NCBI GenBank assembly: GCA_903848465.1
Contig: CAINGK010000084.1
Coordinates: 1-36,493 of the forward strand
Reading direction: 5' to 3'
DNA: 36,493 nucleotides
Source of the DNA: an uncultured Verrucomicrobiota bacterium
Lineage (GTDB): Bacteria > Verrucomicrobiota > Verrucomicrobiia > Verrucomicrobiales > Verrucomicrobiaceae
This document shows positions 1-8,674 of the stretch, piece by piece (position 1 is the first letter of the stretch; each line of letters begins with the position of its first letter). The position numbers were made by a program, and so were the translations under genes. A model generated the notes under the pieces. It saw only the letters and a list, made by a program, of their open reading frames with translations, ran no database searches and was not told the origin of the DNA.

Positions 1-62
1 CTCACTGCGCAGCCCCCAAAGGGGCGTGCAACGCAAGGCTAAAGCCTTTTACAGAACAGAGT

Positions 63-566
63 TTACACCCCCATGGACAGTCTGGCCCGCATCAAAGAGT
101 CGAAGAAGATGCCATAGTGGGTCAGGCCGGTGATGTCCTGCCGCATGAAGAGTTTGTCCGCCTGCTTGGCAGCTCTATCGACCTTCTTCTCCAGTGTTCC
201 GCTGGACTGGCTCAGGTGCTTCAAGGCCGTCACCACGGCTTGATTATCCGTGGAAAGCAGGATGTGAGCTGGGACATCCGCAGATTCACCATTGGGCCGT
301 ACAGAAATGAAAACTTCAGAGACTTTTCCCATCCGGGCCTTGTAGGCAGCTTCCACCAGACTCAATTGCGCCGCCTGCAGTGTCATCCATTCGGCATTCG
401 ACTTTTTGGCAATGTAGTCGGCCACTGTGATCTCCAGCGGTTCTGGGTTCTTCAGCGCGACATAGACGCCCTGACAGCCGACGATCAGCAGGCCAATGGC
501 GCTGATGTGACTGAGGCAGCCCAGACTGGTGAAGCCCTGCGGGCGATTGAGGGGGCAGATTTTCAC
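63..566 (-). CDS. Small single-TM protein, N-terminus uncertain (cryptic zinc ribbon upstream)
   Basis: I do not recognise a named family. From the GTG at 566 the product has 167 residues: a Cys-Pro near the start, one hydrophobic helix at about residues 17-39, and a soluble mixed alpha/beta tail. The same frame stays open upstream to a stop at 740, and at 623-566 it encodes a CX5C motif (C-E-N-E-G-R-C) followed by CP. This matches the zinc-ribbon N-termini of the genes at 8671-9570 and 16564-16872. No ATG, GTG or TTG exists in frame between 740 and 566. The true start is therefore non-standard (ACG at 623 would fit), or the start has been lost, or a frameshift separates it from the ATG at 658. 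The gene lies beyond the terminator at 678-731, so it is probably its own transcription unit. Coding nature is fairly sure; function is unknown. Confidence 0.7.
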   Translation of the reverse strand: MKICPLNRPQGFTSLGCLSHISAIGLLIVGCQGVYVALKNPEPLEITVADYIAKKSNAEWMTLQAAQLSLVEAAYKARMGKVSEVFISVRPNGESADVPAHILLSTDNQAVVTALKHLSQSSGTLEKKVDRAAKQADKLFMRQDITGLTHYGIFFDSLMRARLSMGV

Positions 567-677
567 GTGGCCGCCAGAATCCTCGTTATCGGAGCATCGT
601 CCCTCATTTTCACAGTGAAACGTGTGCGCGCTGGAGTGTAGAGGATGGGGCGGGCCATGGTGGTCAGGATGGTTTAA

Positions 678-731
678 TCCACCAACGAAAAGCCCGGCCT
701 GAAATGAATTAGACCGGGCCAGGTTGGTGGA
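678..731 (-). terminator. Two-step hairpin terminator after the minus-strand cluster
   Basis: The 320-base gap 567-886 holds no other gene. Within it, an outer inverted repeat (TCCACCAAC at 678-686, GTTGGTGGA at 723-731) encloses an inner one (GCCCGG at 692-697, CCGGGC at 714-719). Read on the minus strand, the inner stem is followed directly by TTTT. It lies about 155 bases past the stop of the SUMF1-like gene and would end the long minus-strand operon. The stem is seen directly; termination is inferred. Confidence 0.6.
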
Positions 732-886
732 TGGGTTTTACTGGAGGAAGGGAATGATGTGTTCAGGGGATACCGAAGACATCAGTTGTATATGACACAA
801 TTAAGGCTGACGTTGCATAACGCCTTGATCAGGCTAATGGATCAAGCGCAACAGAAGCGGCATCCTGTCCGTCATGGTTGAATTGT

Positions 887-2473
887 TTATTCATGCAAAA
901 TTCTTTCAAGACCTGAATGCCATGTGTCGAAATCAAGCTTTCGATGATTCACGTATGACATTGCCATTTCCTTTGCGACCTGGGTGCATCTCGCTTGCAC
1001 AGCATAGCCGGGATCGTTTTCGGCTTTGGACAAGGCCTGTAACTCATCAATTCGCGCCTCAAATGTCTGAGATACAATATCTGAATTGATTTGACCGAGC
1101 ATCATGCAGGATTCCTTCATGGTCTCACGAGCACGTGCGATATTTTTGTGGAGCTTTTGAATGGCGAGTTGAACGACGGAATCCTCGTTTCCAGCATAGG
1201 CTCCAATCCTCTTTGTGTAATCCAGTGACAACACGCTCGCAATTGATGCCAATTTTACCGCGCCTGTTGCGTAGTATTTTTCGCCTCCTTCGATGCGGGC
1301 TTGGAGGCTCTCGATCTGAGGACGCAATAGATTGAATTTAGCATCCACAGTTTCACCTCCTGTGTGTGAAATTTTACTGGTGCCGACAATCTCCTCCAGA
1401 AGTTTGCCGATATCCGCAATCTCAACGGCGGTCTGTTGCTTGAGAGAAGCATTAGCTGGCAGTGATGGTTGGACGGCAACTCTCTTTTTAGCATAATCAT
1501 TCCAAGCGATTTCGAGATCGTTGGCGGTGGCGATATCGGGGATGACGGCAGAACCAATGACAAGTCGGAAGCCCGTGGTGTCGGTGCGGTAGGGGTCGCC
1601 GTTCGCCTGGCAGGCAGGCACTTCTTTGCGCAGGGAAGACCGCAGCTCTTTTTCGGGGGTGAGAAAATCGCCGCCGCGTCGAGTCACTCCTCCGCTACGG
1701 CCTTGCACATACTCGATGTGGTATAAATTCTCCACAAACTCAGCTGCATTGCCCAGCATGTCATGCACGCCCAGAGGATTGGGGGCAAGTTTGCCAACGG
1801 GTCTTAATCTGCCATTTGAAGACTCTGACCCTGCATACCATTCGTGTTTATTCAATCCATCGGCATAGGGAGTCGATTTGTCGAAGTGACCACTGTCAAC
1901 GGCAATGCCTCCGCGCGCCACAAACTCCCATTCTGACTCATCGGGAAGCCGGAAAAAAATTCTCGGGGATTTTGTCAGAGCTTTGAGTTCGCCAAGGGCG
2001 GCAGCGTTTTGGTACAACAACTGATTGGCTTTTTCGACAAAGACCGCCACCTGAGCGCGAGATACTAATACCTTGGGAAGACTGGCGCTTTGTGTGTCGG
2101 GCGCTGGATCTCCCATCACCGCCGCCCATTGAGCGCAGGTCACCTCGTATTTGCCAAACAACAGGCACCAGTCGGGCTTGCCGTCGCACTCCAGCACCGT
2201 AGTGCCGCTGATCCTGACACGCGTCGGGGTTTCTTTAAAGCCTTCCGAGCCGCGTCCGCCGACAAAGAATTCTTTGCCTGCAAAGAGTTCGCTGCCGATC
2301 CCAAGAGGAATGACGCGGAAGGCAAGTTGCTGTTCTTGCGGCAAGGGGACGAGGATGTCGCCCGCAGGAGCTTTTTCAAAAGGTCCCGCAGCCAATCCTG
2401 GTGTGCAGCAGAGAGACAAAGAGACAATGAGGGGTGACAGTGAGCGGCTAAGCTTAGGATGATTTGATTGCAT
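887..2473 (-). CDS. Secreted SUMF1/formylglycine-enzyme-like protein with helical C-terminal half
   Basis: The 528-residue product starts with a signal peptide ending near residue 29 (GLAAG). Residues about 60-308 form an FGE-sulfatase (SUMF1) fold: RLPDESEWEFVARGG at 175-189, LGVHDMLGNAAEFVENLY at 234-251, RRGGDF near 265-270 and TTGFRLV at 299-305. The paired active-site cysteines that formylglycine-generating enzymes carry just after the RGG strand are absent, so a carbohydrate- or protein-binding role is more likely than sulfatase maturation. Residues about 330-528 are rich in heptad-like helices. The start ATG lies inside the end of the permease gene (20-base overlap), which indicates translational coupling. 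It is the last gene before the terminator. The fold is confident; the function is not. Confidence 0.85.
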   Translation of the reverse strand: MQSNHPKLSRSLSPLIVSLSLCCTPGLAAGPFEKAPAGDILVPLPQEQQLAFRVIPLGIGSELFAGKEFFVGGRGSEGFKETPTRVRISGTTVLECDGKPDWCLLFGKYEVTCAQWAAVMGDPAPDTQSASLPKVLVSRAQVAVFVEKANQLLYQNAAALGELKALTKSPRIFFRLPDESEWEFVARGGIAVDSGHFDKSTPYADGLNKHEWYAGSESSNGRLRPVGKLAPNPLGVHDMLGNAAEFVENLYHIEYVQGRSGGVTRRGGDFLTPEKELRSSLRKEVPACQANGDPYRTDTTGFRLVIGSAVIPDIATANDLEIAWNDYAKKRVAVQPSLPANASLKQQTAVEIADIGKLLEEIVGTSKISHTGGETVDAKFNLLRPQIESLQARIEGGEKYYATGAVKLASIASVLSLDYTKRIGAYAGNEDSVVQLAIQKLHKNIARARETMKESCMMLGQINSDIVSQTFEARIDELQALSKAENDPGYAVQARCTQVAKEMAMSYVNHRKLDFDTWHSGLERILHE

Positions 2474-4292
2474 CGGCTGGAGATACAGTGGTTAAACGCA
2501 AGGCTGCGCCAAGAGAAGCTATCGCGGCCAGAACACAGGTGGCGGCATAAGCATAAACCAGCATCAGAGCAGGCAGGCGACAAAAGGCCTCACCAGCGGC
2601 TGATTGACTGGCAAACAAACGATTGATCAAAGTCGAGAGAAGATAAAAACTTCCGAGTCCCAAGGCAAAGGCCAAAGTGGCGAGAGTCACCGCCTCCAAC
2701 ATGGGCAGAAGCAGAAGCCAGCCTCGCCGCAGCCCCATGGTTCTAAGCATCCCATAGTCTCGGCGGCGGCGCTCAACAGCGCCATACAGACTTAACGCCA
2801 GCGAGGCACAGGCGCCGCCCATGCCGAACAGTGACACCAGGCCAAACACCAGGGAAAGATCGTGGTCCAAGCTGGTGATGCGGGCAATCTGCGAACTTTC
2901 GGAACGGCACTCAATGCCTTGCTGCTGTAGCAATAGACGGACTGGCTCCACCTCCTCCAGACTACGGGCATAAAGTCGAAAGCCTGAATGCGCCCGCCGG
3001 CCCAGCAGAATGGAATGCGAGGCGGCATCCCAAGCCAGAGTACGTGCATGCAGGAGCCGCAGCACTCCCGTGAGCGTTGCGGAAGCACGAAAGTCATCCG
3101 GTTTGGAAATTGCCCCGTCGTGGCGCAGTTGCACTGGCAGGCGAATAGTCTGATCCATCCATGTCGTTTCCAACCAAGCTTCCCCTTCTTGCTGGGTGGG
3201 TGCCACCCACACGTCAGGCAGATTCGGTTCTGCTCCGCGATTAGCCCAAGTATCCTGAGGCTTGTCACTCAGAGCAACAGACAAGCTGCCGCTCATTTTT
3301 CCCATGGAATTGGCAGACGTTAAAGTGACTTTGATCGGATTGTTCCAAGGATACACTATCGCATTCTGGCCGCGTAAAATATTGCGTGCAGCGGCTATGG
3401 CCGCCGTCCCCTGGGGGCCATCAGCATTGTGACAAAGCAGACGTGCCATCAGTTCTGACTGATCCATACCGGGCAAGTCTCCTTGGTCACCAACCCGCAG
3501 TTCTCTTGCAGATGCGAATCCTGATTCCAGGCATAACCGGGAAACCAGATGTGCAGGCAAGGGCGCCTTCGAGAGAATGATGATCCCGTCGTACTCTGGT
3601 ATGGCGAGTGGCAGGTCACCCGACCAATCGAGCTGTGACACTGCCAGACCATCCTTGTATTGTTCCACCATTTCTTGAAATTGCAGCGGCACATAGCTGA
3701 TGGTGAGTCCAGTGGCCTCCGCTGGCAGAATGCCGACAATGCGCAATTCGGTGGAAGCCTTTTCGATCCTGCCTTTAAAGCGTGATACATCCAGAAGGAC
3801 ACGATCCCCGGAAAGAGGCTTGCCCAGCTTTGCAGCCGCAGTGTAGGACAGCACTATTTCGCCCACCTGAGGGGCAGCACAGCCGTAAGTGGAAAGCATG
3901 GGGTCCCCCGGCGCAGTCGGCATGAGATCTACTCCAGTCGATGCGGTACCAAACCTTAGCGTTACAGAAGAACCCAAGACTCGGGTCGTCGGGACGAGAA
4001 AGCTGACGCCAGGAAGAGCTCTTAGCTCGGCAAGTCTGGCTGAATCCAGAGGATCCGATGCCACTGGCCGCAGTTCCAAGTTGGCAGGGTTGCGTGTGAG
4101 ACGGTTTCGCAGAGTTGTCACGGTGCCATGCTTCAGCCCCAGGACTAGAAGCAGTGGACAGAGCACCGCAGCAAGTGACATGGCGAGGCAGAGGCTCGGA
4201 ATCCATTCATGCCGCAGTGTGCCTGCGGCCAGTTTTGCCACCACAGCCATGACGCGAAAAGAGCTGCCTTGATGTTTGAAGGTGGCGCTCAT
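2454..4292 (-). CDS. ABC transporter permease, FtsX/MacB type
   Basis: I chose the ATG at 4292 because it overlaps the ATPase stop as ATGA, which removes an Arg-rich artefactual 59-residue extension. The 612-residue product has one N-terminal TM helix (about residues 30-55), a large extracytoplasmic region of about 400 residues, and a C-terminal FtsX domain with three TM helices. A cytoplasmic loop containing ERRRRDYGMLRTMGLRR, typical of FtsX/LolC/MacB permeases, links the first two of these. Such permeases pair with LolD/MacB-like ATPases in mechanotransmission rather than channel transport, acting on lipoproteins, peptides or cell-wall enzymes. The partner ATPase is immediately upstream. 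The substrate is unknown; the neighbouring lipoprotein genes make lipoprotein or envelope handling a reasonable inference. Confidence 0.88.
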   Translation of the reverse strand: MSATFKHQGSSFRVMAVVAKLAAGTLRHEWIPSLCLAMSLAAVLCPLLLVLGLKHGTVTTLRNRLTRNPANLELRPVASDPLDSARLAELRALPGVSFLVPTTRVLGSSVTLRFGTASTGVDLMPTAPGDPMLSTYGCAAPQVGEIVLSYTAAAKLGKPLSGDRVLLDVSRFKGRIEKASTELRIVGILPAEATGLTISYVPLQFQEMVEQYKDGLAVSQLDWSGDLPLAIPEYDGIIILSKAPLPAHLVSRLCLESGFASARELRVGDQGDLPGMDQSELMARLLCHNADGPQGTAAIAAARNILRGQNAIVYPWNNPIKVTLTSANSMGKMSGSLSVALSDKPQDTWANRGAEPNLPDVWVAPTQQEGEAWLETTWMDQTIRLPVQLRHDGAISKPDDFRASATLTGVLRLLHARTLAWDAASHSILLGRRAHSGFRLYARSLEEVEPVRLLLQQQGIECRSESSQIARITSLDHDLSLVFGLVSLFGMGGACASLALSLYGAVERRRRDYGMLRTMGLRRGWLLLLPMLEAVTLATLAFALGLGSFYLLSTLINRLFASQSAAGEAFCRLPALMLVYAYAATCVLAAIASLGAALRLTTVSPADAIKSS

Positions 4293-5002
4293 GCTCGTAC
4301 GCTCGTGAGTGTGGATTGCACATCCACTCCGTGTCTTGCCAGTGTGAAGGAGTATGAGTTGAATGCATGGCTGGCGAACAAGCGCTCGTCGTGCGTCACC
4401 ACCAGTACCGCCGCGCCTTCTTCGGCGGCACAGGCGACCAGCAAGTCCCTGATTTCTTCTGCGGTGCAACGATCTACCGAACCGGTTGGTTCATCCGCAA
4501 GCACAATCTGTGGGCGATGGACGAGGGCGCGGGCGATCGCTGCACGCTGTTTCTGGCCGCCACTCAATTGTGCGGGTTTCTTGGTCAGCTGCTCCCTGAT
4601 GCCTAGACGGCCAGCGAGGTCGTTGATCCGTGAGCTTGGCGCAGCCAGTCCGCGGAGACGTAGTGGCAGACTGATGTTTTCCGCGATCGTCAAGGAGGGC
4701 AGAAGACCTCCAAACTGCAGCACATAGCCAATCAAAGCACTTCTGGCGCGGCTTTTGACAGTCTCAGAGCACGAAAGCATATCCATCCATTCGCCGTCGG
4801 CCGATCGAATTTGAAAATCTTCCGCCGAAGTCGGCAGCGCAATCAGTCCGAGCATGTCGAAGAGCGTTGATTTGCCACAGCCGCTGGGCCCCTGAAAAAC
4901 ACACAGACGGCCAGCCTCCAACTGCAGTTCAGGTACGCAAAGAACAAATTTCCCATCGGGCTGGGAATACTCTTTCTTGAGGTCTCGCAGGCGGTAAACC
5001 AT
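4289..5002 (-). CDS. ABC transporter ATP-binding protein, LolD/MacB type
   Basis: The 237-residue nucleotide-binding subunit is complete: Walker A GPSGCGKST at 38-46, Q-loop Q96, signature LSGGQ at 146-150, Walker B IVLADE at 166-171 and the switch histidine at 204 (VTHDE). The length and motifs fit the LolD/MacB/FtsE group, which energises FtsX-type permeases. Its stop overlaps the permease start by four bases (ATGA), and it begins 7 bases after the vWA gene, so the three are probably one transcript. Nothing in the sequence names the substrate. Confidence 0.92.
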   Translation of the reverse strand: MVYRLRDLKKEYSQPDGKFVLCVPELQLEAGRLCVFQGPSGCGKSTLFDMLGLIALPTSAEDFQIRSADGEWMDMLSCSETVKSRARSALIGYVLQFGGLLPSLTIAENISLPLRLRGLAAPSSRINDLAGRLGIREQLTKKPAQLSGGQKQRAAIARALVHRPQIVLADEPTGSVDRCTAEEIRDLLVACAAEEGAAVLVVTHDERLFASHAFNSYSFTLARHGVDVQSTLTSVRA

Positions 5003-5009
5003 GAGAAAA

Positions 5010-7352
5010 TCAAGGAAGGTTCTTCAGCGGCACCGCATAAACCTTGCTGGCCTCGTCATCATTTGGATTGATTTTGGCCCACTTGTTGGTGTCTTCGTAG
5101 ATGCCCTCGTAATAGCGCAGCTTGGACTCGATGTTTTTAATGAAGTCAGACTGCTCGTCACCTGACATGGCCTGCCACCGTTCTTGGCTTAGAGACATAA
5201 CTGCGCTGTCACTCTTATACGGCAGACCTTGCAGAAAGTCAGGAATCATGCCGGCTTCCTGCAGGCTCTTGGCGTTGCGCAACCGACCTGGATCTCGCGC
5301 GCCAGTTGCAGCAACTGCCAAAAGTGAAGTGAACAAATCTTCGCTGGATATTTGGGCTCGGATGCCTGCGTTCACCAGATCGTCAATCAAACGCTTGAGG
5401 GAATCCAATTGATCCCTGTTTAGCAGTACAGCGGCATCCAGAGCCGTGATGGAAGGATCGGCAGGGTCTTTGTCCAATACCCAACCGTCAATATCTCGCG
5501 GGACAGACAGGTCTTTGCGCGAGGATGCCCAATCAATCATGGCACCACGAAAGACATTGTCCGCCATCTGACGGCCTGCAGCCTTGGGATCATCTTTGCC
5601 AAGCGGCACCTCGGCAGTGTGCGGCAAACTGTTCTGTGAGGACATCCTGCGCAGATTCTCGGCCAATTGCGATGCGAATGAACTGGCGCACGCTGCATAA
5701 TCGGCGGGATCAGCCGCATTAAGGAGTGCGTAGCTGACGGCAGAGCGGTCACTGCTCGGATTGTGTCCCAGTGAGCGAAATTGCTGCTCCCCACGTTCTG
5801 TAAACTGCCTCCATTTGGGTGATTCCAGGTAGATCGTGGAAATATTAACGGCCTGTGCGGTGGCCAGCGCTCTTAGTTCCTCCACGTTCATCCCGCAGGC
5901 GGTGCCTTTGGGTCGTGGCCGAATGGTGCATTCGTGTTCTTCCTCCTTATGTCCTCTGCCCGGGGCATCTCCCACGAGCAAAATCAGACGCACGGCACCA
6001 CTTCTCCATTTTGTTTTAGTCACCGCATCGGCCACACCGGCAAAAACATCCTCAGCATAGTCGATGCTATCAACCTTGGTTTCCTGCACACTCTCAAGCG
6101 TCTTCACAAAATCTGGCACGCCCTGGAGCTCAGGGGTGAAATTGCGCGTGTTAAAGCCGATCCCTTCACAAAGTTTCGGGTCATCCCGATAACCCCAGAG
6201 TCCCAGAGCCACAGCATCTTCGGCGACTCCTCCGCCCGACAAGGACGAGGTAATATCAACCAACATCTGGCGTGTGCGCTCGACAAAGGGGCCCATGCTG
6301 CGCGTCAAGTCCATGACGAAGACTATGTCCACTTTAGGACCTCCCGCGGCGTTGGCGGTTGCAGGCGGAGGAGGCTGACCTCTTTCATGCGTCGCGGCCG
6401 CGACGCGGAGAATACTGGCATCCCGTCCATCCATTTCCACGAGCTTTTGGTCAATCACGGGTAGCAGGAAAAACTGGTTCTGCATGCGTGCCCAACCATC
6501 GGGTTCAGCGCCCAGAACTTCATCTGGCACACGCTCAGATCCGGAGGAGGCCAGCGCACTCTCATAACGCTTCATTTGAGAGACCCGTTGTTCAGATGTT
6601 TCCTGCGCCAGCCGTTCAAGTGTCTCCTTGCCACGGAACACGACGACCTTGTTGCGACCGTCAGGGTGTGTAAAACAGGCGACCAGATGGTGCTTCCACT
6701 CCATCACATCCGCTTCCTTCATCCATCCACGGGAAGGGCTGCCAACTTTGTCAGCCACTTGATACCATCCATTTTCCCTCCGCAGTACCACCAGGGCGGA
6801 AAAGGCGGGAACAGCACCCCCAGTAGTCGTAGCGCCCGTCTCGGGCGCAGAGTAGAGCGCGGCCAGCGGACGCGTTAACACTCGAAGCGGCACACGGCTG
6901 CCGGACTGTACGGGCACAAAGGGGCTGCCCCCTGTTGGAGCTGGATCGGGGGGGGCGGATATAGGTGGCTTACCCGCAGAAGGTCCAGATGAAGGGGCTG
7001 GAGGCAGTGACTGCTTGGCTGCGCGCAAAGCGAATAAAGACGACACATCGTCAATACTATCCCCGGTGCGCGAGGCGATGAGTTCAAACATCTGTTTCCG
7101 CGCCATATTTTCCTGTTGAAGGAGTTGGGTGCTTGCGCTGCTGGCATTGCTGCCAGCCGCAAGCATACCCTCCGCAGTCTCCTTCAATTCACCGCGCGCT
7201 TTGGCTTCCTGTACTTGGCCAGAGCGGCTTTGAATGTCACGTTTGAGCGTTTCAAAATCCTCGTCTGCAGCCTGGCAGGTGCAGCCAAAGCCGGCCAGGA
7301 TGGCCGCGAAACGCAGGATGCTGCATCGCAATGGGGCGTGATGTTGCTTCAT
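5010..7352 (-). CDS. Secreted vWA-domain protein with YdbL-like and SH3b modules
   Basis: The ATG at 7352 gives a clean signal peptide (about residues 1-28) and places the start 23 bases after the lipase stop, so I prefer it to the upstream start at 7421. The 780-residue protein has, in order: a YdbL/DUF1318-like helical module (about 50-113, with QQENMARKQMFELIASRTGD); a Pro/Ser/Gly-rich linker (117-150); an SH3b-like domain (about 152-220, ENGWYQV...RGWM); and a von Willebrand A domain starting at 340 with a MIDAS motif DLTRS at 348-352 (Thr in place of the usual first Ser). A long helical C-terminal part follows. vWA domains bind metal and protein partners. Beside a tubulin-like gene, it fits a predicted membrane-remodelling system. 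The exact role is unknown. Confidence 0.88.
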   Translation of the reverse strand: MKQHHAPLRCSILRFAAILAGFGCTCQAADEDFETLKRDIQSRSGQVQEAKARGELKETAEGMLAAGSNASSASTQLLQQENMARKQMFELIASRTGDSIDDVSSLFALRAAKQSLPPAPSSGPSAGKPPISAPPDPAPTGGSPFVPVQSGSRVPLRVLTRPLAALYSAPETGATTTGGAVPAFSALVVLRRENGWYQVADKVGSPSRGWMKEADVMEWKHHLVACFTHPDGRNKVVVFRGKETLERLAQETSEQRVSQMKRYESALASSGSERVPDEVLGAEPDGWARMQNQFFLLPVIDQKLVEMDGRDASILRVAAATHERGQPPPPATANAAGGPKVDIVFVMDLTRSMGPFVERTRQMLVDITSSLSGGGVAEDAVALGLWGYRDDPKLCEGIGFNTRNFTPELQGVPDFVKTLESVQETKVDSIDYAEDVFAGVADAVTKTKWRSGAVRLILLVGDAPGRGHKEEEHECTIRPRPKGTACGMNVEELRALATAQAVNISTIYLESPKWRQFTERGEQQFRSLGHNPSSDRSAVSYALLNAADPADYAACASSFASQLAENLRRMSSQNSLPHTAEVPLGKDDPKAAGRQMADNVFRGAMIDWASSRKDLSVPRDIDGWVLDKDPADPSITALDAAVLLNRDQLDSLKRLIDDLVNAGIRAQISSEDLFTSLLAVAATGARDPGRLRNAKSLQEAGMIPDFLQGLPYKSDSAVMSLSQERWQAMSGDEQSDFIKNIESKLRYYEGIYEDTNKWAKINPNDDEASKVYAVPLKNLP

Positions 7353-7375
7353 AAATTGTATAGACTGATGTGAGT

Positions 7376-8674
7376 TTATTTGGCTGGCAACAGCATTTCT
7401 GATGGTGGGACGCGCTGCCACATGACCGTTTTGCCTTCCATGGTTTTCATAGCCGCAGCAATGAGCGATGCGGTGATGCTGGCAGCCTGACGTGCGTGAT
7501 CTGTAGTGGCGGATTCGATCTTACTGGTGTCAGGTACAAGCTTGATGCGTTTCCATTGGCTGACCTGCCCGCCCTCACCCGCCACCAGTTCATAGGTCAG
7601 CACGCCCAATCCGCGAATGCGCATGGTCAGTAGCGGGTGCCTGAAATCCCATTCGCCCGCATCAGAAAGGTTCCGGTGAAATTTGTTCAGGAGGGTGATT
7701 TCGTTGAGCAGTTGCAGCCTCCCATTCTGGCTAAGCAGAAACTGTGTGTGTGTGCTGGAAAGGTCAAAAAACGATCCTTTTGAAGACCATTGACCACAGG
7801 GGTCAAACTGTCCCGGCGGTGCAATCAATGCCGCAAGTGAGGCAATGTAAAAATCAATGCCATGAGACTCCGCGACATGCTCCTTCAAGGTTCTCGTTGT
7901 AGCTGCCACCCACTTGTGCGTCAGCAAGCCTGCCACCGCCCAGAAGGCGGCCTTTTCCACGGGACTTCGGAGCCGGGCATAATCCTGGCGTGGCGTCAGC
8001 AGAGGCCGGGGAACGAGGCCGGGATGGGTGCCACTGAGAGCAGTCAGGGGCGGAACAGGATCATCCTGCATGAAGGCATGAGTGACCAGGCCATTCGCAC
8101 GCGCAAGGTTTTGCGGAACGTCATCTTTTAGTATTTTCTGAAGTCCTTCCCCCAAAGCAGCTGAGCCAAAACCAGAGCCTGGAATGCCAAGCTCGAGCGC
8201 GGCAAAACAGGCCAGCCCCCCGCCCAAGGAATGACCGGTTAAAACGATGTCGTTTATCCCGGACTGCTGGGCTTTGCACCGGGCTGCCTGCGCCCATTTG
8301 ACGGCTTCAAGATATGCTTCGGGTGCAAGACCAAAAAAGTTGCTCAGATCGGTGAGCCAGTCATCCTTGGCACCTGGCTCGGTGCCACGATAAGCCAGAA
8401 TCACACGACCGCTGCTGCGGGATGGATCTTGTTCGCGTTGATAGACCCCGGCATGGAGCCCTCCGGGACCTTCACGGAAATCGAATCCTTGCATCTCAAA
8501 TTGCGGACCATTCCAGCCAGAGACTTCGGCATCCGTGTAAACCGCCAGGCACATAAGCGCCGGATCGAGCAACCGCCTGGCCAGCTCACCATCCATCACG
8601 GCAGTCTGCGCACGTAACAGCGGACAGGTTAGAGCCAGCAACAGGCAGATGAAATATTGGCGCAGAGTTTTCAT
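7376..8674 (-). CDS. Secreted class 3 lipase-like alpha/beta hydrolase
   Basis: The 432-residue product has a signal peptide ending at about residue 22 (LRAQ). A class 3 lipase core follows: an oxyanion-region strand VILAYRGTE (91-99), nucleophile elbow GHSLGGG with Ser149, a likely acid at Asp204/205 (MQDDPVPP) and a possible catalytic His271 (ESHGIDFY). The family hydrolyses acylglycerols or phospholipids, and here it would act outside the cytoplasm. The C-terminal 150 residues match nothing I can name. The ATG overlaps the ankyrin gene's stop (ATGA), so the two are translationally coupled. A lipid hydrolase inside a cluster built around a tubulin-like GTPase suggests envelope-lipid remodelling, but that is inference. 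Confidence 0.85.
   Translation of the reverse strand: MKTLRQYFICLLLALTCPLLRAQTAVMDGELARRLLDPALMCLAVYTDAEVSGWNGPQFEMQGFDFREGPGGLHAGVYQREQDPSRSSGRVILAYRGTEPGAKDDWLTDLSNFFGLAPEAYLEAVKWAQAARCKAQQSGINDIVLTGHSLGGGLACFAALELGIPGSGFGSAALGEGLQKILKDDVPQNLARANGLVTHAFMQDDPVPPLTALSGTHPGLVPRPLLTPRQDYARLRSPVEKAAFWAVAGLLTHKWVAATTRTLKEHVAESHGIDFYIASLAALIAPPGQFDPCGQWSSKGSFFDLSSTHTQFLLSQNGRLQLLNEITLLNKFHRNLSDAGEWDFRHPLLTMRIRGLGVLTYELVAGEGGQVSQWKRIKLVPDTSKIESATTDHARQAASITASLIAAAMKTMEGKTVMWQRVPPSEMLLPAK

Noticed and set aside
4293..4469. N-terminal extension of the ABC permease
   Set aside because: It is Arg-rich, overlaps the ATPase gene, and the ATGA overlap gives a better start at 4292.
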